From: an uncultured Pelagibacteraceae bacterium
GTDB taxonomy: Bacteria; Pseudomonadota; Alphaproteobacteria; Pelagibacterales; Pelagibacteraceae
Length of the DNA stretch: 64,000 nucleotides
NCBI GenBank assembly: GCA_902568975.1
Contig: CACFSO010000002.1
Coordinates: forward strand, 52,480 to 116,479
Direction: 5' to 3'
The notes under the pieces: generated by a model
Databases searched by the model: none
What the model saw: the letters and a program-made list of their open reading frames with translations, nothing else
Told to the model about the DNA's origin: nothing
In this document: piece after piece, positions 10,273-21,221 of the stretch
Numbering within the stretch: the first letter of the stretch is position 1
Layout of the letters: each line of letters begins with the position of its first letter
Translations under genes and position numbers: made by a program

Positions 10273-11024
10273 TAATCTCTCTCAATTATTTCTATTTTTT
10301 TTTCTTTAACAAACGCAAGTATTTGAGAATTACAATTATTAATTTTTGACTTATCTTTAGATCTTATAACTATTGAAACTCCAACCTTTCCTTGTCTAAA
10401 AAAAGGATAACTGCCTATATCGACATCAATATTTTTATTCTGTACCTCCTTTAAAGGTTTTGAAATTTCGCTTTCTAAAGTTCTCAAGCTAATCGTTAAA
10501 CTCAATATTGGATCTCCTCCTACAAGTTTATTGTTTATTGATGGCAACATTGACTCCAAAATTGATGGAACACCAGGTAAACAAAAAACGTTCTCAACAT
10601 AAAATCCAGGTGCACCACTTGAAGGGTTTAATATTAATTTAGCATTTGATGGCATCCAAGTCATTCTTTGCCTGCCCTCATTAAATTCACTAGGTTGATA
10701 ATATTTCTCTAATATTTTAAAAGCTTCTTCATTAATTTCGTATTTCAATCTAAATGCTTTAGATACAGACTCTGATGTTATATCATCATGTGTTGGTCCA
10801 ATTCCTCCAGAGGTAAAGACATAATCAAATCTTTTTCTTAAATCATTAATAGTTTTTACTATTATTTCTTCAACATCGGGTATAGATCTAACTTCTTGAA
10901 CTTTTATCCCTATAGAATTTAACCATTTTGAAATAGTACTTGTATTTAAATCCTTAGTTCTTCCAGATAATATTTCATTACCTATTATTATTATTCCTGC
11001 AATTATTTCTTTTTTATTTTTCAT
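10272..11024 (-). CDS. Molybdopterin-binding domain (CinA N-terminal/MoaB-like) protein
   Basis: IAGIIIIGNEILSGRTKDLNTSTISKWLNSIGI...YVFTSGGIGPTHDDIT...LPGVPSILESM. The track ORF extends to 11078, but the internal MKNKKE start avoids overlap with sfsA. Confidence 0.85.
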   Translation of the reverse strand: MKNKKEIIAGIIIIGNEILSGRTKDLNTSTISKWLNSIGIKVQEVRSIPDVEEIIVKTINDLRKRFDYVFTSGGIGPTHDDITSESVSKAFRLKYEINEEAFKILEKYYQPSEFNEGRQRMTWMPSNAKLILNPSSGAPGFYVENVFCLPGVPSILESMLPSINNKLVGGDPILSLTISLRTLESEISKPLKEVQNKNIDVDIGSYPFFRQGKVGVSIVIRSKDKSKINNCNSQILAFVKEKKIEIIERD

Positions 11025-11046
11025 TAACAAATATAAATAAATAATA

Positions 11047-11736
11047 ATGAAATTTACAAGTTCTTTAATTAAAGGCAAATTTATAAAGAGATATAAAAGA
11101 TTTTTTGTTGATATTGGGTTAAAAAAACAAATTATTACTGCTCACTGCCCTAATACTGGTTCTATGATGGGTTTATTGAATAAAGGTAACGATGTATGGA
11201 TAACAAAAAATAATGACCCAAAACGTAAATTAAAATACACATTAGAGATAATAAAAGTAAAGAGTTCTTTAATTGGAGTAAACACTCATAGGGCTAATAG
11301 AATTGTAGAGCATGGTTTAAAAAATAAACTAATTAAAGAATTTAATAAAGTTAATATTATAAAACCAGAATTTAAGTTTAACCAAGATACTAGGTTTGAC
11401 TTTTTATGTGACAAAAAAATAATTGAAGTTAAAAATGTTACTCTATGTAGAAATAAAAATATTGCTGAATTTCCAGATGCTATTACCTCAAGAGGTTCAA
11501 AACACTTAAAAAATTTGATTAATTCTATAAAAAAAGGATTTCAACCTTATGTCTTATTTTTAACTCAAATTCAAAATATAAAATATTTTAAAATAGCTAA
11601 AGATATAGATATTGATTATTATAAAAATTATCTTGAAGCGAAAAATGCTGGAGTTAAATTTTTAGTATATATATGTAGTATTAGTCCAAAAGAAATTAGA
11701 ATTGATAAAAAAATAAAAATATTAGATGAAAAATAA
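11047..11736 (+). CDS. sfsA: SfsA family DNA/RNA nuclease (sugar fermentation stimulation protein homolog)
   Basis: HCPNTGSMMGLL, FDFLCDKKIIEVKNVTL, FPDAITSRGSKHLKNL motifs. Confidence 0.92.
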   Translation: MKFTSSLIKGKFIKRYKRFFVDIGLKKQIITAHCPNTGSMMGLLNKGNDVWITKNNDPKRKLKYTLEIIKVKSSLIGVNTHRANRIVEHGLKNKLIKEFNKVNIIKPEFKFNQDTRFDFLCDKKIIEVKNVTLCRNKNIAEFPDAITSRGSKHLKNLINSIKKGFQPYVLFLTQIQNIKYFKIAKDIDIDYYKNYLEAKNAGVKFLVYICSISPKEIRIDKKIKILDEK

Positions 11737-12499
11737 TTACTCAGAGAAATTCGAAAAAATGAGAGTTGCTGGTAAATTGGCAGCTCAAACTTTAGATATG
11801 CTAACTGAATTTATTAAACCAGGAATTACAACTGAAAAGATTGATAGATTAAGTTATGAATTTATTCGAGATAATGGTGGATACTCTGCTCCTTTATTCT
11901 ACAGGGGGTTTAAAAAATCATTATGTACATCTTTAAATCACGTTGTTTGTCATGGTGTTCCATCCGAAAGAATTTTATCAGAGGGAGATGCATTAAATGT
12001 TGATGTCACAGCAATTATAAATGAATATTATGGCGACACGAGTAGAATGTTTGTTGTTGGTGAAGTATCTATAAAGGCAAAAAATTTAATTGATACGACA
12101 TACGAATCAATGAATAAAGCTATTAAAATTTTAAAACCTGGAATTAAACTCGGTGATATAGGTTATGAAATCCAATCTTATGTTGAAAATAAAGGTTACT
12201 CTGTTGTGAGAGATTTTTGTGGTCATGGTATAAGTAACGTTTTCCATGAAGCTCCAAATATTCTTCATTATGGGAAAAAAAATAGCGGTACTGAACTTAA
12301 GCCTGGTATGACATTTACTATTGAACCAATGATTAATGATGGAAAATATGACGTTAAAATTTTAAATGATGGTTGGACAGCAGTTACAAAAGATAAATCA
12401 CTATCAGCACAATTTGAACACACTGTAGGTATAACAGAAAATGGATATGAAATTTTTACAGAATCTGATAAAGGTTTTATAAAGCCTCCGTATAACTAA
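11726..12499 (+). CDS. map: Type I methionyl aminopeptidase
   Basis: MRVAGKLAAQTLDMLTEFIKPGITTEKID...NHVVCHGVPSERIL...CGHGI...TIEPM. Confidence 0.95.
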   Translation: MKNNYSEKFEKMRVAGKLAAQTLDMLTEFIKPGITTEKIDRLSYEFIRDNGGYSAPLFYRGFKKSLCTSLNHVVCHGVPSERILSEGDALNVDVTAIINEYYGDTSRMFVVGEVSIKAKNLIDTTYESMNKAIKILKPGIKLGDIGYEIQSYVENKGYSVVRDFCGHGISNVFHEAPNILHYGKKNSGTELKPGMTFTIEPMINDGKYDVKILNDGWTAVTKDKSLSAQFEHTVGITENGYEIFTESDKGFIKPPYN

Positions 12500-13791
12500 T
12501 GATATCTCGTTACTCAAGAAAAGAACTCACTGAAATTTGGTCCGAAGAAAATAAATATAAAATCTGGTTAGATATTGAAGTTGCAGCTGCGCAAGCAATG
12601 GAAAAATATAAAATAATACCCAGGGGAGTATCTGGTATTGTTAAAAAAAAAGGTAAAATAAAAGTAAAAAGAATTCAAAATATTGAGTCAAAAGTTAAGC
12701 ATGACATTATTGCTTTTTTGACTTCTATTAGTGAACAAGCGGGAATAAAAGCAAGATATTTACATCAAGGAATGACATCTTCTGATGTTTTAGATACAAG
12801 TTTTAATATTCAATTAGTACAATCAGGAAAAATTTTATTAGAAGATATTAATAAAATTTTAAATATTCTCAAAAAAAAGGCAAAAAAATATAAATTCACT
12901 CCTTGTATTGGTAGAAGTCACGGTATTCATGCTGAACCATTAACTTTTGGTTTAAAATTAGCATCATATTATGCAGAATTTAGAAGAAATAAAAGAAGAT
13001 TACAAAGTGCAATTCATGAAGTTGCCACATGCGCAATTTCTGGAGCTGTAGGAACGTTTGCTAATATTGATCCAAGAGTAGAAATTTTTGTTGCTAAAAA
13101 ACTTAAATTAAGACCAGAGACTATATCAACTCAAATAATACCAAGAGATAGACATGCATATTATTTTTCAGTATTAGGAATCATAGCGGGCTCGATTGAA
13201 AGGCTTGCTACAGAAATCAGACATTTGCAAAGAACAGAGATTTATGAACTTCAAGAATTTTTTTCAAAAGAGCAAAAAGGATCATCTGCAATGCCTCATA
13301 AAAAGAACCCCATCCTTTCAGAAAACCTAACTGGCTTATCAAGAATGGTAAGAAGTTATGTGATACCTGCTCTTGAAAATATAGCGCTCTGGCATGAGCG
13401 AGATATTTCACATTCAAGTGTTGAAAGAAATATAGGTCCAGATGCAAATATAACTTTAGATTTTGCTTTGAACAGATTGGTTAATGTTTTAGATAAAATG
13501 ATTATTTATCCTAAAAAAATGTTATCTAACATCAATACAACTCAAGGAATTATTTTTTCTCAAGAATTAATGTTGGAACTTACCAAAACAAATTTAAGCA
13601 GAGAGAAATCATACAAAATAGTACAATTGCATGCCAAAAAATGTATTTCACAAAATTTAAATCTATTTGAAGTTGTAAAAAAAGATAAAAATATAACCAA
13701 TAGAATTTCTTTGAATAAATTAAAAAAAATATTTAACTACTCTTCACATTTTAAACGTGTAAATTTTATTTTTAAAAGAGTATTTAAATAA
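12499..13791 (+). CDS. purB: Adenylosuccinate lyase
   Basis: YSRKELTEIWSEENKYKIWLDIEVAAAQAM; signature GSSAMPHKKNPILSENL. Confidence 0.95.
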   Translation: MISRYSRKELTEIWSEENKYKIWLDIEVAAAQAMEKYKIIPRGVSGIVKKKGKIKVKRIQNIESKVKHDIIAFLTSISEQAGIKARYLHQGMTSSDVLDTSFNIQLVQSGKILLEDINKILNILKKKAKKYKFTPCIGRSHGIHAEPLTFGLKLASYYAEFRRNKRRLQSAIHEVATCAISGAVGTFANIDPRVEIFVAKKLKLRPETISTQIIPRDRHAYYFSVLGIIAGSIERLATEIRHLQRTEIYELQEFFSKEQKGSSAMPHKKNPILSENLTGLSRMVRSYVIPALENIALWHERDISHSSVERNIGPDANITLDFALNRLVNVLDKMIIYPKKMLSNINTTQGIIFSQELMLELTKTNLSREKSYKIVQLHAKKCISQNLNLFEVVKKDKNITNRISLNKLKKIFNYSSHFKRVNFIFKRVFK

Positions 13792-14573
13792 TGAAAAAAG
13801 GTAAAAAGCTCTACGAAGGTAAAGCAAAAATTATTTTTGCTACAATAGATAAAAATACCGTTATTCAACATTTCAAAGACGATGCAACTGCATTTAATAA
13901 CCAAAAAAAATCAAATATAGAAGGAAAAGGAATTTTAAATAATAGAATTTCAGAACATTTGTTAAAATCACTTGCAGAAATTGGAATTAGAAATCATCTT
14001 ATTAAAAGATTAAATATGAGAGAACAGTTAGTTGAATTTGTAAATATTATACCAATTGAGTTTGTAATAAGAAACATAGCAACAGGTTCTTTAACTAAAA
14101 GATTGGGAATTGAAGAAGGAACTATTTTAGATAAACCATTAATTGAGTATTGTTTAAAAAATGATCAACTTGGTGATCCAATTGTTTCTCGTGAACATAT
14201 ATTAAATTTTAATTGGCTGAATATAATTGAATTAGATCTAATAAATAAACAATGTTTAAGAATTAATGATTTTCTTCAAGGCTTATTTAGAGCTGTCGGA
14301 ATTAAATTAGTTGATTTTAAAGTAGAATTTGGAAAAACAAAATTAAATGAAAAGATAATATTAGCAGACGAAATAAGCCCTGACACATGTAGGTTATGGG
14401 ATCAACAAACAGAAAAAAAATTAGACAAAGATAGATTTAGAAAAAATTTAGGTTATGTGGTTGATGCTTATCAAGAGGTCGCTAAAAGACTTGGAATTCT
14501 TCACGAACAATCAAATATAAGGCCGGTAAAATTCTCAAAACCAACAGCAGTTAAAATCAAAAGAAATAAATGA
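13791..14573 (+). CDS. purC: SAICAR synthetase
   Basis: KKLYEGKAKIIFAT...DDATAFNNQKK...LADEISPDTCRLWD. Confidence 0.96.
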   Translation: MKKGKKLYEGKAKIIFATIDKNTVIQHFKDDATAFNNQKKSNIEGKGILNNRISEHLLKSLAEIGIRNHLIKRLNMREQLVEFVNIIPIEFVIRNIATGSLTKRLGIEEGTILDKPLIEYCLKNDQLGDPIVSREHILNFNWLNIIELDLINKQCLRINDFLQGLFRAVGIKLVDFKVEFGKTKLNEKIILADEISPDTCRLWDQQTEKKLDKDRFRKNLGYVVDAYQEVAKRLGILHEQSNIRPVKFSKPTAVKIKRNK

Positions 14574-14803
14574 AAATAAAAGTAATTGTTACTCTAAAAG
14601 AAGGAGTGCTTGATCCTCAAGGTAAAGCTATACAACAAACTTTGAATGGAATGAATTTTTCTGATGTAAAGGAAGTAAGACAAGGAAAATATTTTGATAT
14701 TGAGGTTGATACAAAAGATGAAAAAAAAGCAAAAACTAAAGTTGAAGAAATGTGTAAACATCTTTTAGCCAACCTAGTAATTGAAGATTATAAAATTCTA
14801 TAA
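14570..14803 (+). CDS. purS: Phosphoribosylformylglycinamidine synthase subunit PurS
   Basis: 77-aa protein VIVTLKEGVLDPQGKAIQQTL... between purC and purQ. Confidence 0.95.
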   Translation: MKIKVIVTLKEGVLDPQGKAIQQTLNGMNFSDVKEVRQGKYFDIEVDTKDEKKAKTKVEEMCKHLLANLVIEDYKIL

Positions 14804-14809
14804 ATATTA

Positions 14810-15493
14810 ATGAAGTCATCAGTAATAATTTTTCCTGGATCCAATTGTGATAGAGATATGGATGTAGCTTTAAAAAAGTTTGGTTTTAAAAATCAAATGG
14901 TTTGGCATAACGATGCTGAAATTCCAAAAAGCGATTTAATTGTTCTTCCTGGTGGATTTTCTTATGGTGATTATTTAAGATGTGGAAGTATTGCTGCAAA
15001 ATCAAAAATAATTAAATCTGTTGTTGAGTTTGCAAATACAGGTGGCTTAGTATTAGGTATATGTAATGGATTTCAAATACTTACAGAAACAGGTTTGTTA
15101 ACAGGAATCCTCCAGCAAAATAAATATCAAAAATTTATATGTAAAAATGTTCATGTTAAAATAAATGATAAAGAAAATAAGTATTTTAAAAATATTAAAA
15201 AAGAAATCCTAAGCTTGCATATAGCTCACAATGAAGGAAATTATTTTTGTTCGGAAAATGAATTGAAATTTTTAAAAGATAATAATCTAATTGCGGTCAC
15301 ATATTGTAGCAAAAATGGTAATGAAAGTGAAGAATACAACCCTAATGGCACATTAAAAAATATCGCTGGAATATTTAATAAAGATAAAAACATTCTAGGA
15401 ATGATGCCTCACCCTGAAAGAATGATAGACAAATATCTTTCAAGTAATGATGGTAGTTTTTTCTTTGAAAACCTATTTGAAAATTTAAAATAA
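14810..15493 (+). CDS. purQ: Phosphoribosylformylglycinamidine synthase subunit PurQ (glutaminase)
   Basis: [17 protein letters not shown]...[18 protein letters not shown]...[11 protein letters not shown]...MMPHPER. Confidence 0.97.
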   Translation: MKSSVIIFPGSNCDRDMDVALKKFGFKNQMVWHNDAEIPKSDLIVLPGGFSYGDYLRCGSIAAKSKIIKSVVEFANTGGLVLGICNGFQILTETGLLTGILQQNKYQKFICKNVHVKINDKENKYFKNIKKEILSLHIAHNEGNYFCSENELKFLKDNNLIAVTYCSKNGNESEEYNPNGTLKNIAGIFNKDKNILGMMPHPERMIDKYLSSNDGSFFFENLFENLK

Positions 15494-17685
15494 TGAAAGT
15501 TAACGAAAAAATTGCAATAGATCATGGTCTTAAAAAAGAAGAATTTAATAAAATTTGTGATCTATTAAAAAGAACACCAAACTTAACTGAGCTTGGAATT
15601 TTTTCTGCTATGTGGAATGAACATTGTTCCTATAAATCATCAAAAGTTCATTTAAAAAAGCTTAACACTAAAGGAAAAAAAGTAATTCAAGGTCCAGGAG
15701 AGAATGCTGGAGTAATTGATATCGAAGATGAAGATGCAATAGTTTTTAAAATTGAAAGCCACAATCATCCTTCATTTATTGAACCTTATCAAGGAGCTGC
15801 AACTGGGGTTGGTGGTATAATGAGAGATGTTTTTACAATGGGAGCAAGACCCATTGCAAATTTAAATTCTATTCATTTTGGATCACCAAGACATCCTAAA
15901 ACAAAAAATTTATTAAGAGGTGTAGTTAAAGGTATAGGAGGATATGGAAATTGTATAGGTATACCAACTGTTGGTGGACAAACAAGCTTTGATGAGTCTT
16001 ATAACGGAAATATTTTAGTTAATGCAATGACACTTGGGTTAGTTAATAAAAATAAAATTTTTTATTCAAAAGCTGCTGGAATAAACAAGCCAGTAATTTA
16101 TGTTGGTTCAAAAACTGGTCGTGATGGAATACATGGCGCTAGTATGGCTTCTGCAATTTTTGATGACAAAATAGAAGAAAAAAAACCAACTGTACAAGTA
16201 GGTGATCCTTTTACAGAAAAATTGTTACTAGAAGCTTGTTTAGAACTAATGTCAGGAAAATCCATTATATCCATTCAAGATATGGGAGCAGCAGGATTAA
16301 CATCTTCAAGTATTGAAATGGCATCAAAAGGTAATTTAGGTATTGAGTTAAATCTAAATAAAGTTCCTTGTCGTGAAAAAAAAATGTCACCTTATGAAAT
16401 TATGCTTTCAGAAAGTCAAGAAAGAATGTTAATTGTTTTAGAAAATGGAAAAGAAACTGAAGCAAAAAAGATTTTTGATAAGTGGAATTTAGATTTTGCT
16501 ATTATTGGAAAAACTACTGATACAAAAAAAATAGAACTATTTTTTGATAATAAAAAAGTTGCAGAAATTCCAATAAATATATTAGCTGAAAATGCTCCTG
16601 TATATAATCGAAAGTGGAAAAAAACTAAACTTCCTCAAAAAATAAAATTTAATAAAATTATTTATAAAAAATTAAAAATTACTGAAGTTCTTAAAAAAAT
16701 TTTAGGATTACCAAATATTTCTTGCAAAGAATGGATCTGGCAACAATATGATCATACTGTAATGGGAGACACTATTCAAAAACCAGGCTCAGACTCTGGA
16801 GTAATAAGAGTTCATGGAACCAATAAAGCAGTTGCAACATCTGTAGATTCTTCAGCAACTTATTGTTATGCTCATCCTCTTACTGGTGGAAAGCAAGTTG
16901 TGTGTGAAAGTTGGAGAAACTTAATTTCATGCGGATCTAAGCCAATTGCAATAACCAACTGTTTAAACTTTGGAAACCCTGAAAAAGAAAAAAATATGGG
17001 TGAGTTTGTTGAATGCGTTGAAGGAATTAATGAAGCAAGTAAATTCTTGGATTACCCTGTAGTTTCAGGAAATGTATCTTTTTACAATGAAACAAAAGAT
17101 AAAGGTATTAAACCTACTCCTACTATTGGCGGAGTTGGTTTAATTAAAAATTACGAAAAAATGATTACTATGAACTTTAAAAAAAATGAAAATTTAATTT
17201 TAGTTGTTGGAAAAACTGAAGGTCATATTGATCAAAGTGTTTTTGCAATTAATATTTTAAGTGAAAAAAAAGGCCCACCGCCAGTAATAAATTTATTTAA
17301 TGAAAAAAATAATGGAGAAACTGTTCTGAAATTAATTAATGGAGGTTTTATCGAATCGGCTCATGATGTATCCTTGGGTGGAATAATCACAGCTGTTTCA
17401 AAAATGGCAATAAAGGGCAAAAAGGGATTTAAACTAAACAAGCTTAAAGTTTTAATAAACAAATTTGATTATTATTTTGGTGAAGATCAAGGAAGATATA
17501 TAATTGAAATTGAACAAAAAAACCTGTCAAAAGTACAAAAAATTTTGAAAGATAATTCGGTTCATTATGATGAAATTGGAAATGTTACAGAAAATAAGGT
17601 AATATTTGATAAAGAACCAATTCTGCATATTGACGATTTAATTGAATTTAATAAACATTGGTTAGAAAATTATATGGATAATTAA
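15493..17685 (+). CDS. purL: Phosphoribosylformylglycinamidine synthase subunit PurL
   Basis: 730 aa; [40 protein letters not shown]. Confidence 0.97.
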   Translation: MKVNEKIAIDHGLKKEEFNKICDLLKRTPNLTELGIFSAMWNEHCSYKSSKVHLKKLNTKGKKVIQGPGENAGVIDIEDEDAIVFKIESHNHPSFIEPYQGAATGVGGIMRDVFTMGARPIANLNSIHFGSPRHPKTKNLLRGVVKGIGGYGNCIGIPTVGGQTSFDESYNGNILVNAMTLGLVNKNKIFYSKAAGINKPVIYVGSKTGRDGIHGASMASAIFDDKIEEKKPTVQVGDPFTEKLLLEACLELMSGKSIISIQDMGAAGLTSSSIEMASKGNLGIELNLNKVPCREKKMSPYEIMLSESQERMLIVLENGKETEAKKIFDKWNLDFAIIGKTTDTKKIELFFDNKKVAEIPINILAENAPVYNRKWKKTKLPQKIKFNKIIYKKLKITEVLKKILGLPNISCKEWIWQQYDHTVMGDTIQKPGSDSGVIRVHGTNKAVATSVDSSATYCYAHPLTGGKQVVCESWRNLISCGSKPIAITNCLNFGNPEKEKNMGEFVECVEGINEASKFLDYPVVSGNVSFYNETKDKGIKPTPTIGGVGLIKNYEKMITMNFKKNENLILVVGKTEGHIDQSVFAINILSEKKGPPPVINLFNEKNNGETVLKLINGGFIESAHDVSLGGIITAVSKMAIKGKKGFKLNKLKVLINKFDYYFGEDQGRYIIEIEQKNLSKVQKILKDNSVHYDEIGNVTENKVIFDKEPILHIDDLIEFNKHWLENYMDN

Positions 17686-17686
17686 T

Positions 17687-17914
17687 ATGGCAATGGATTT
17701 AAAAGAAATTGAAAAATTAATTAAAGAAGCTATGCCGGATGCAAAGATAGAAATTCAAGATTTAGCAGGTGATGGTAATCATTATTCAGCAACTGTTACA
17801 TCATCTACATTTGCAGGAAAAAGTAAAATAGAACAACACAAAATGGTATATAATTCATTAAAGGGAAAAATGGGAAATGAATTACATGCGCTAGCAATAA
17901 AAACAAAGGAATAA
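17687..17914 (+). CDS. BolA family protein
   Basis: 75 aa IEKLIKEAMPDAKIEIQDLAGDGNHYSATVTSSTFAGKSKIEQHKMVYNSL, adjacent to monothiol glutaredoxin. Confidence 0.93.
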   Translation: MAMDLKEIEKLIKEAMPDAKIEIQDLAGDGNHYSATVTSSTFAGKSKIEQHKMVYNSLKGKMGNELHALAIKTKE

Positions 17915-17915
17915 T

Positions 17916-18248
17916 ATGGATCAACAAATAAATGATTTAATAAGCAAAGAGATAGAAGTAAATGAAGTTTGTCTTTTTATGAAAGGAACGCCTGATGCTC
18001 CTCAATGTGGATTTTCAATGGCTGTTTCAAATATGTTGAAAGTTTTAGAGGTAAATTTTAAAGGTGTTAATGTTTTAGAAAATGAAAAACTACGACAAGG
18101 CATAAAAGAATTTAGTGATTGGCCAACAATACCTCAACTATATATTAAAAAAGAATTTGTAGGTGGTTGTGATATTGTAAAAGAAATGTATGAGAATGGT
18201 GAACTTAAAAAAGTTCTTGAAGATAAAGGAATTAATTTTAAAAAATAA
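17916..18248 (+). CDS. grxD: Monothiol glutaredoxin (Grx4 family)
   Basis: CLFMKGTPDAPQCGFSMAVSNML...WPTIPQLYIKKEFVGGCDIV; CGFS motif. Confidence 0.95.
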   Translation: MDQQINDLISKEIEVNEVCLFMKGTPDAPQCGFSMAVSNMLKVLEVNFKGVNVLENEKLRQGIKEFSDWPTIPQLYIKKEFVGGCDIVKEMYENGELKKVLEDKGINFKK

Positions 18249-18866
18249 TTATCTAGAATAATATTCAATCACAAGATTTGGTTCCATAACCACAGGATAA
18301 GGAACTTCTTCAAACTTTGGTATTCTTATAAATTTTACTTTTTTGTTTTTTTCATCAACCTGTAAATACTCTGGCACTTCTCTTTCTTTGTTAGCTAAAG
18401 CTATATCTATTAACGCTAATTTTTTAGATTTATCTCTAATCTCAATGGAATCATCTTCTTTAACTTGATAGCTAGAAATATTAACTTTTTTACCGTTAAC
18501 TCTAACGTGTCCGTGATTAATTAGCTGTCTGGAAGAAAAAATTGTATTTGATAATTTAGATCTATATATAACTGCATCAAGTCTTCTCTCTAATAATCCT
18601 ATTAAATTTTCTGCACTATCACCTTTTTTCATTATAGCTTTTTTATACATGTTTCTAAATTGTCTTTCATTCATATTTCCATAATAAGATTTAAGTTTTT
18701 GTTTAGCTTGTAATTGAATTCCATAATCAGAAGGTTTGGAAGTTTTAGTTTGTCCGTGCTGTCCTGGTGGATATGCTCTTGTGTTAAAAGGGCTTTTTGG
18801 TCTTCCCCACAGATTCACTCTAAGCCTTCTATCAACTTTATGTTTAGAGTTTAATCTTTTTGTCAT
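18249..18866 (-). CDS. rpsD: 30S ribosomal protein S4
   Basis: S4 domain LERRLDAVIYRSKLSNTIFSSRQLINHGHVRVNGKKVNISSY. Confidence 0.97.
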   Translation of the reverse strand: MTKRLNSKHKVDRRLRVNLWGRPKSPFNTRAYPPGQHGQTKTSKPSDYGIQLQAKQKLKSYYGNMNERQFRNMYKKAIMKKGDSAENLIGLLERRLDAVIYRSKLSNTIFSSRQLINHGHVRVNGKKVNISSYQVKEDDSIEIRDKSKKLALIDIALANKEREVPEYLQVDEKNKKVKFIRIPKFEEVPYPVVMEPNLVIEYYSR

Positions 18867-18906
18867 TTAATAAAACGTTTTATAAACTTAAGATCAATTT
18901 TGTCAA

Positions 18907-19620
18907 TCAGCCTTTTTTTTTGGCTAAACTAGCAAATACACTTGATAAAATACGAGTTTCTTTTTCTGATAAATCCATTTTATAAAATATACTCCTCAAG
19001 TTTTCCAGCATTTTGGGTTTTTTTTCCTTTGGTTTAAAAAAATTGATTTCCTCAAGGTGTTTTATACAAAGATTAGTCATTGCTTGAATATTTTTTTTTG
19101 ATGCAGGTTTAATTTTCTTTGATTTAGAATATTTAGATTTTTTAATATTTAATAATTGAAAAACTGTGTTAGCCACAATTATCAAGCTATGAGATAAATT
19201 TAACGATTTAAATTTATAATTACTGGGTATCTGTAATACATAATTTGAAAAACTTATTTCATTATTTGACAATCCTGATGCTTCGGGTCCAAATAAAAAA
19301 GCAATTTTTTTATCAAAATTAATTTTATTTAATTCGTTTAACTTAATATGTTTAACATTTTTATTTCTAAATCTAGAAGTTGTTGAAATTAAATAATCTA
19401 TGTTTTTTATGGCAGGCTCTAAACTCTCATAAATCTTACTTTTTTTTATAATTTCTTGAGCTCCTACAGAGGTAGCTATTATTTTATCATTTGGAAAACT
19501 GGGCTTTGGATTAATTACAATTAATTTAGAGAAATTAAAATTTTTCATTGCTCTAGCACATGCTCCAATATTTTCTGATAATTGAGGTTTATGTAAAATA
19601 AAAGAAATATTATTAAACAT
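18907..19620 (-). CDS. trmJ: TrmJ-like tRNA/rRNA 2'-O-methyltransferase (SpoU family)
   Basis: ISFILHKPQLSENIGACARAMKNFNFSKLIVINPK...AFLFGPEASGLSNNEI...LNLSHSLIIVANTVFQLL. Confidence 0.85.
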   Translation of the reverse strand: MFNNISFILHKPQLSENIGACARAMKNFNFSKLIVINPKPSFPNDKIIATSVGAQEIIKKSKIYESLEPAIKNIDYLISTTSRFRNKNVKHIKLNELNKINFDKKIAFLFGPEASGLSNNEISFSNYVLQIPSNYKFKSLNLSHSLIIVANTVFQLLNIKKSKYSKSKKIKPASKKNIQAMTNLCIKHLEEINFFKPKEKKPKMLENLRSIFYKMDLSEKETRILSSVFASLAKKKG

Positions 19621-21221
19621 TAAAGGCTAGCTGGTGCTTTATCTTTAAATAGTTTGTAATCTAAACTATCAACAAGTGCTTTAAATGATGCATCAATTAT
19701 GTTTGCTGATACTCCGATAGTAAACCAGTTTTTGCCTTTTGAATCTGTACTTTCAATTGAAACTCTTGTCACTGCTTCAGTTCCAGTATTAAGAATTCTA
19801 ACTTTATAATCCACCAATTTTAAATCTTTTAAATATTGTGAATATTTAGCAAGTTTATCTACGTTCTTTCTAATTGCATTATCTAGTGCATGCACAGGTC
19901 CATTACCCTCTCCTTCACAAAGAATTAACTTTTTATCAACTTCTAATTTTGCTTTAGCAGAAGAAATAATTTCTCCTGAACTATTTTTTTTTACACTAAC
20001 ATCATATTCTTTAATTGAAATATATCTTGGAATTTCTCCCATTATTCTTCTTGCTAGTAGTTCAAAAGATGCGTCTGCACCGTCGTAACTGTATCCGATA
20101 AATTCTCTATCTTTAACTTCTTCTAAAAGTTTTTTTATTTTTGGATCATCTTGTTTAAAATCTATTCCAATAGAATTTAATCTTGAAACTATATTTGATT
20201 TTCCAGATTGATCTGAAACAATAATATTTCTAACATTTCCTACAATTTCAGGATTTATATGTTCATAAGTTTTTGGATCCTTTTGTACTGCTGAAACATG
20301 CAGCCCACCTTTATGAGAGAAAGCAGCAGCACCAACATAAGGCAAATGTTGATTGGGCTTTCTGTTTAATATTTCATCAAGTAATCTTGAACACTGTGTT
20401 AATTTACTAATATTTTCCTTTTTGATATTTATTTCATAATTTTTTGAGTATGTTTGTTTTAAGTGTAAAGTTGGAATTACTGACATTAAATTTGCATTAC
20501 CACATCTTTCACCTAATCCATTAATTGTTCCTTGTATTTGTCTTGCTCCTGACAAAACTGCTGCTAGAGAGTTTGCGACTGCATTTCCTGTATCATTATG
20601 TGCGTGTATACCTAAATTTTTTCCTGGTACATTTTTAATTACTTCATTTACTATTTCAGAAACTTCATTAGGCAAAGTTCCTCCATTTGTATCACAAAGC
20701 ACAATCCATCTTGCACCATTGTCATATGCTGATTTAATGCATGAAAGTGCGTATTCTTTATTATTTTTAAAACCATCAAAAAAATGTTCAGCATCAAACA
20801 TAAATTCTTTTTTTTCTTTAATAAAAAGTTTTGTGCTTTCAGAGATATTTTCTAAATTTTCCTCATTTGATATTCCTAATGCTACACCAACATGAAAATC
20901 CCATGATTTACCTACTAAACATACAGCTTGGGTATTACTATTCAGTATAGAAGATAGTCCTGGATCATTATCAGCACTTCTGCCTGTTTTTTTTGTCATA
21001 CCGAAAGCTGTCATTATTGAATTATTTAATTTAATTTTTTTTTGAAAAAATTCAGTATCAGTAGGATTGGCTCCTGGCCATCCTCCTTCAATATAATCTA
21101 CACCTAAATCATCTAAAGCTTTGGCTATTTTTAGTTTATCATCTATTGAAAAATCTACACCCTGAGTCTGAGCACCATCTCTAAGTGTAGTGTCAAATAT
21201 ATGTATTTTTTCTTTACTCAT
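19620..21221 (-). CDS. cimA: (R)-citramalate synthase
   Basis: HIFDTTLRDGAQTQGVDFSIDDKLKIAKALDDLGVDYIEGGWPGANPTD; HMGL-like domain plus LeuA dimer domain. Confidence 0.9.
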   Translation of the reverse strand: MSKEKIHIFDTTLRDGAQTQGVDFSIDDKLKIAKALDDLGVDYIEGGWPGANPTDTEFFQKKIKLNNSIMTAFGMTKKTGRSADNDPGLSSILNSNTQAVCLVGKSWDFHVGVALGISNEENLENISESTKLFIKEKKEFMFDAEHFFDGFKNNKEYALSCIKSAYDNGARWIVLCDTNGGTLPNEVSEIVNEVIKNVPGKNLGIHAHNDTGNAVANSLAAVLSGARQIQGTINGLGERCGNANLMSVIPTLHLKQTYSKNYEINIKKENISKLTQCSRLLDEILNRKPNQHLPYVGAAAFSHKGGLHVSAVQKDPKTYEHINPEIVGNVRNIIVSDQSGKSNIVSRLNSIGIDFKQDDPKIKKLLEEVKDREFIGYSYDGADASFELLARRIMGEIPRYISIKEYDVSVKKNSSGEIISSAKAKLEVDKKLILCEGEGNGPVHALDNAIRKNVDKLAKYSQYLKDLKLVDYKVRILNTGTEAVTRVSIESTDSKGKNWFTIGVSANIIDASFKALVDSLDYKLFKDKAPASL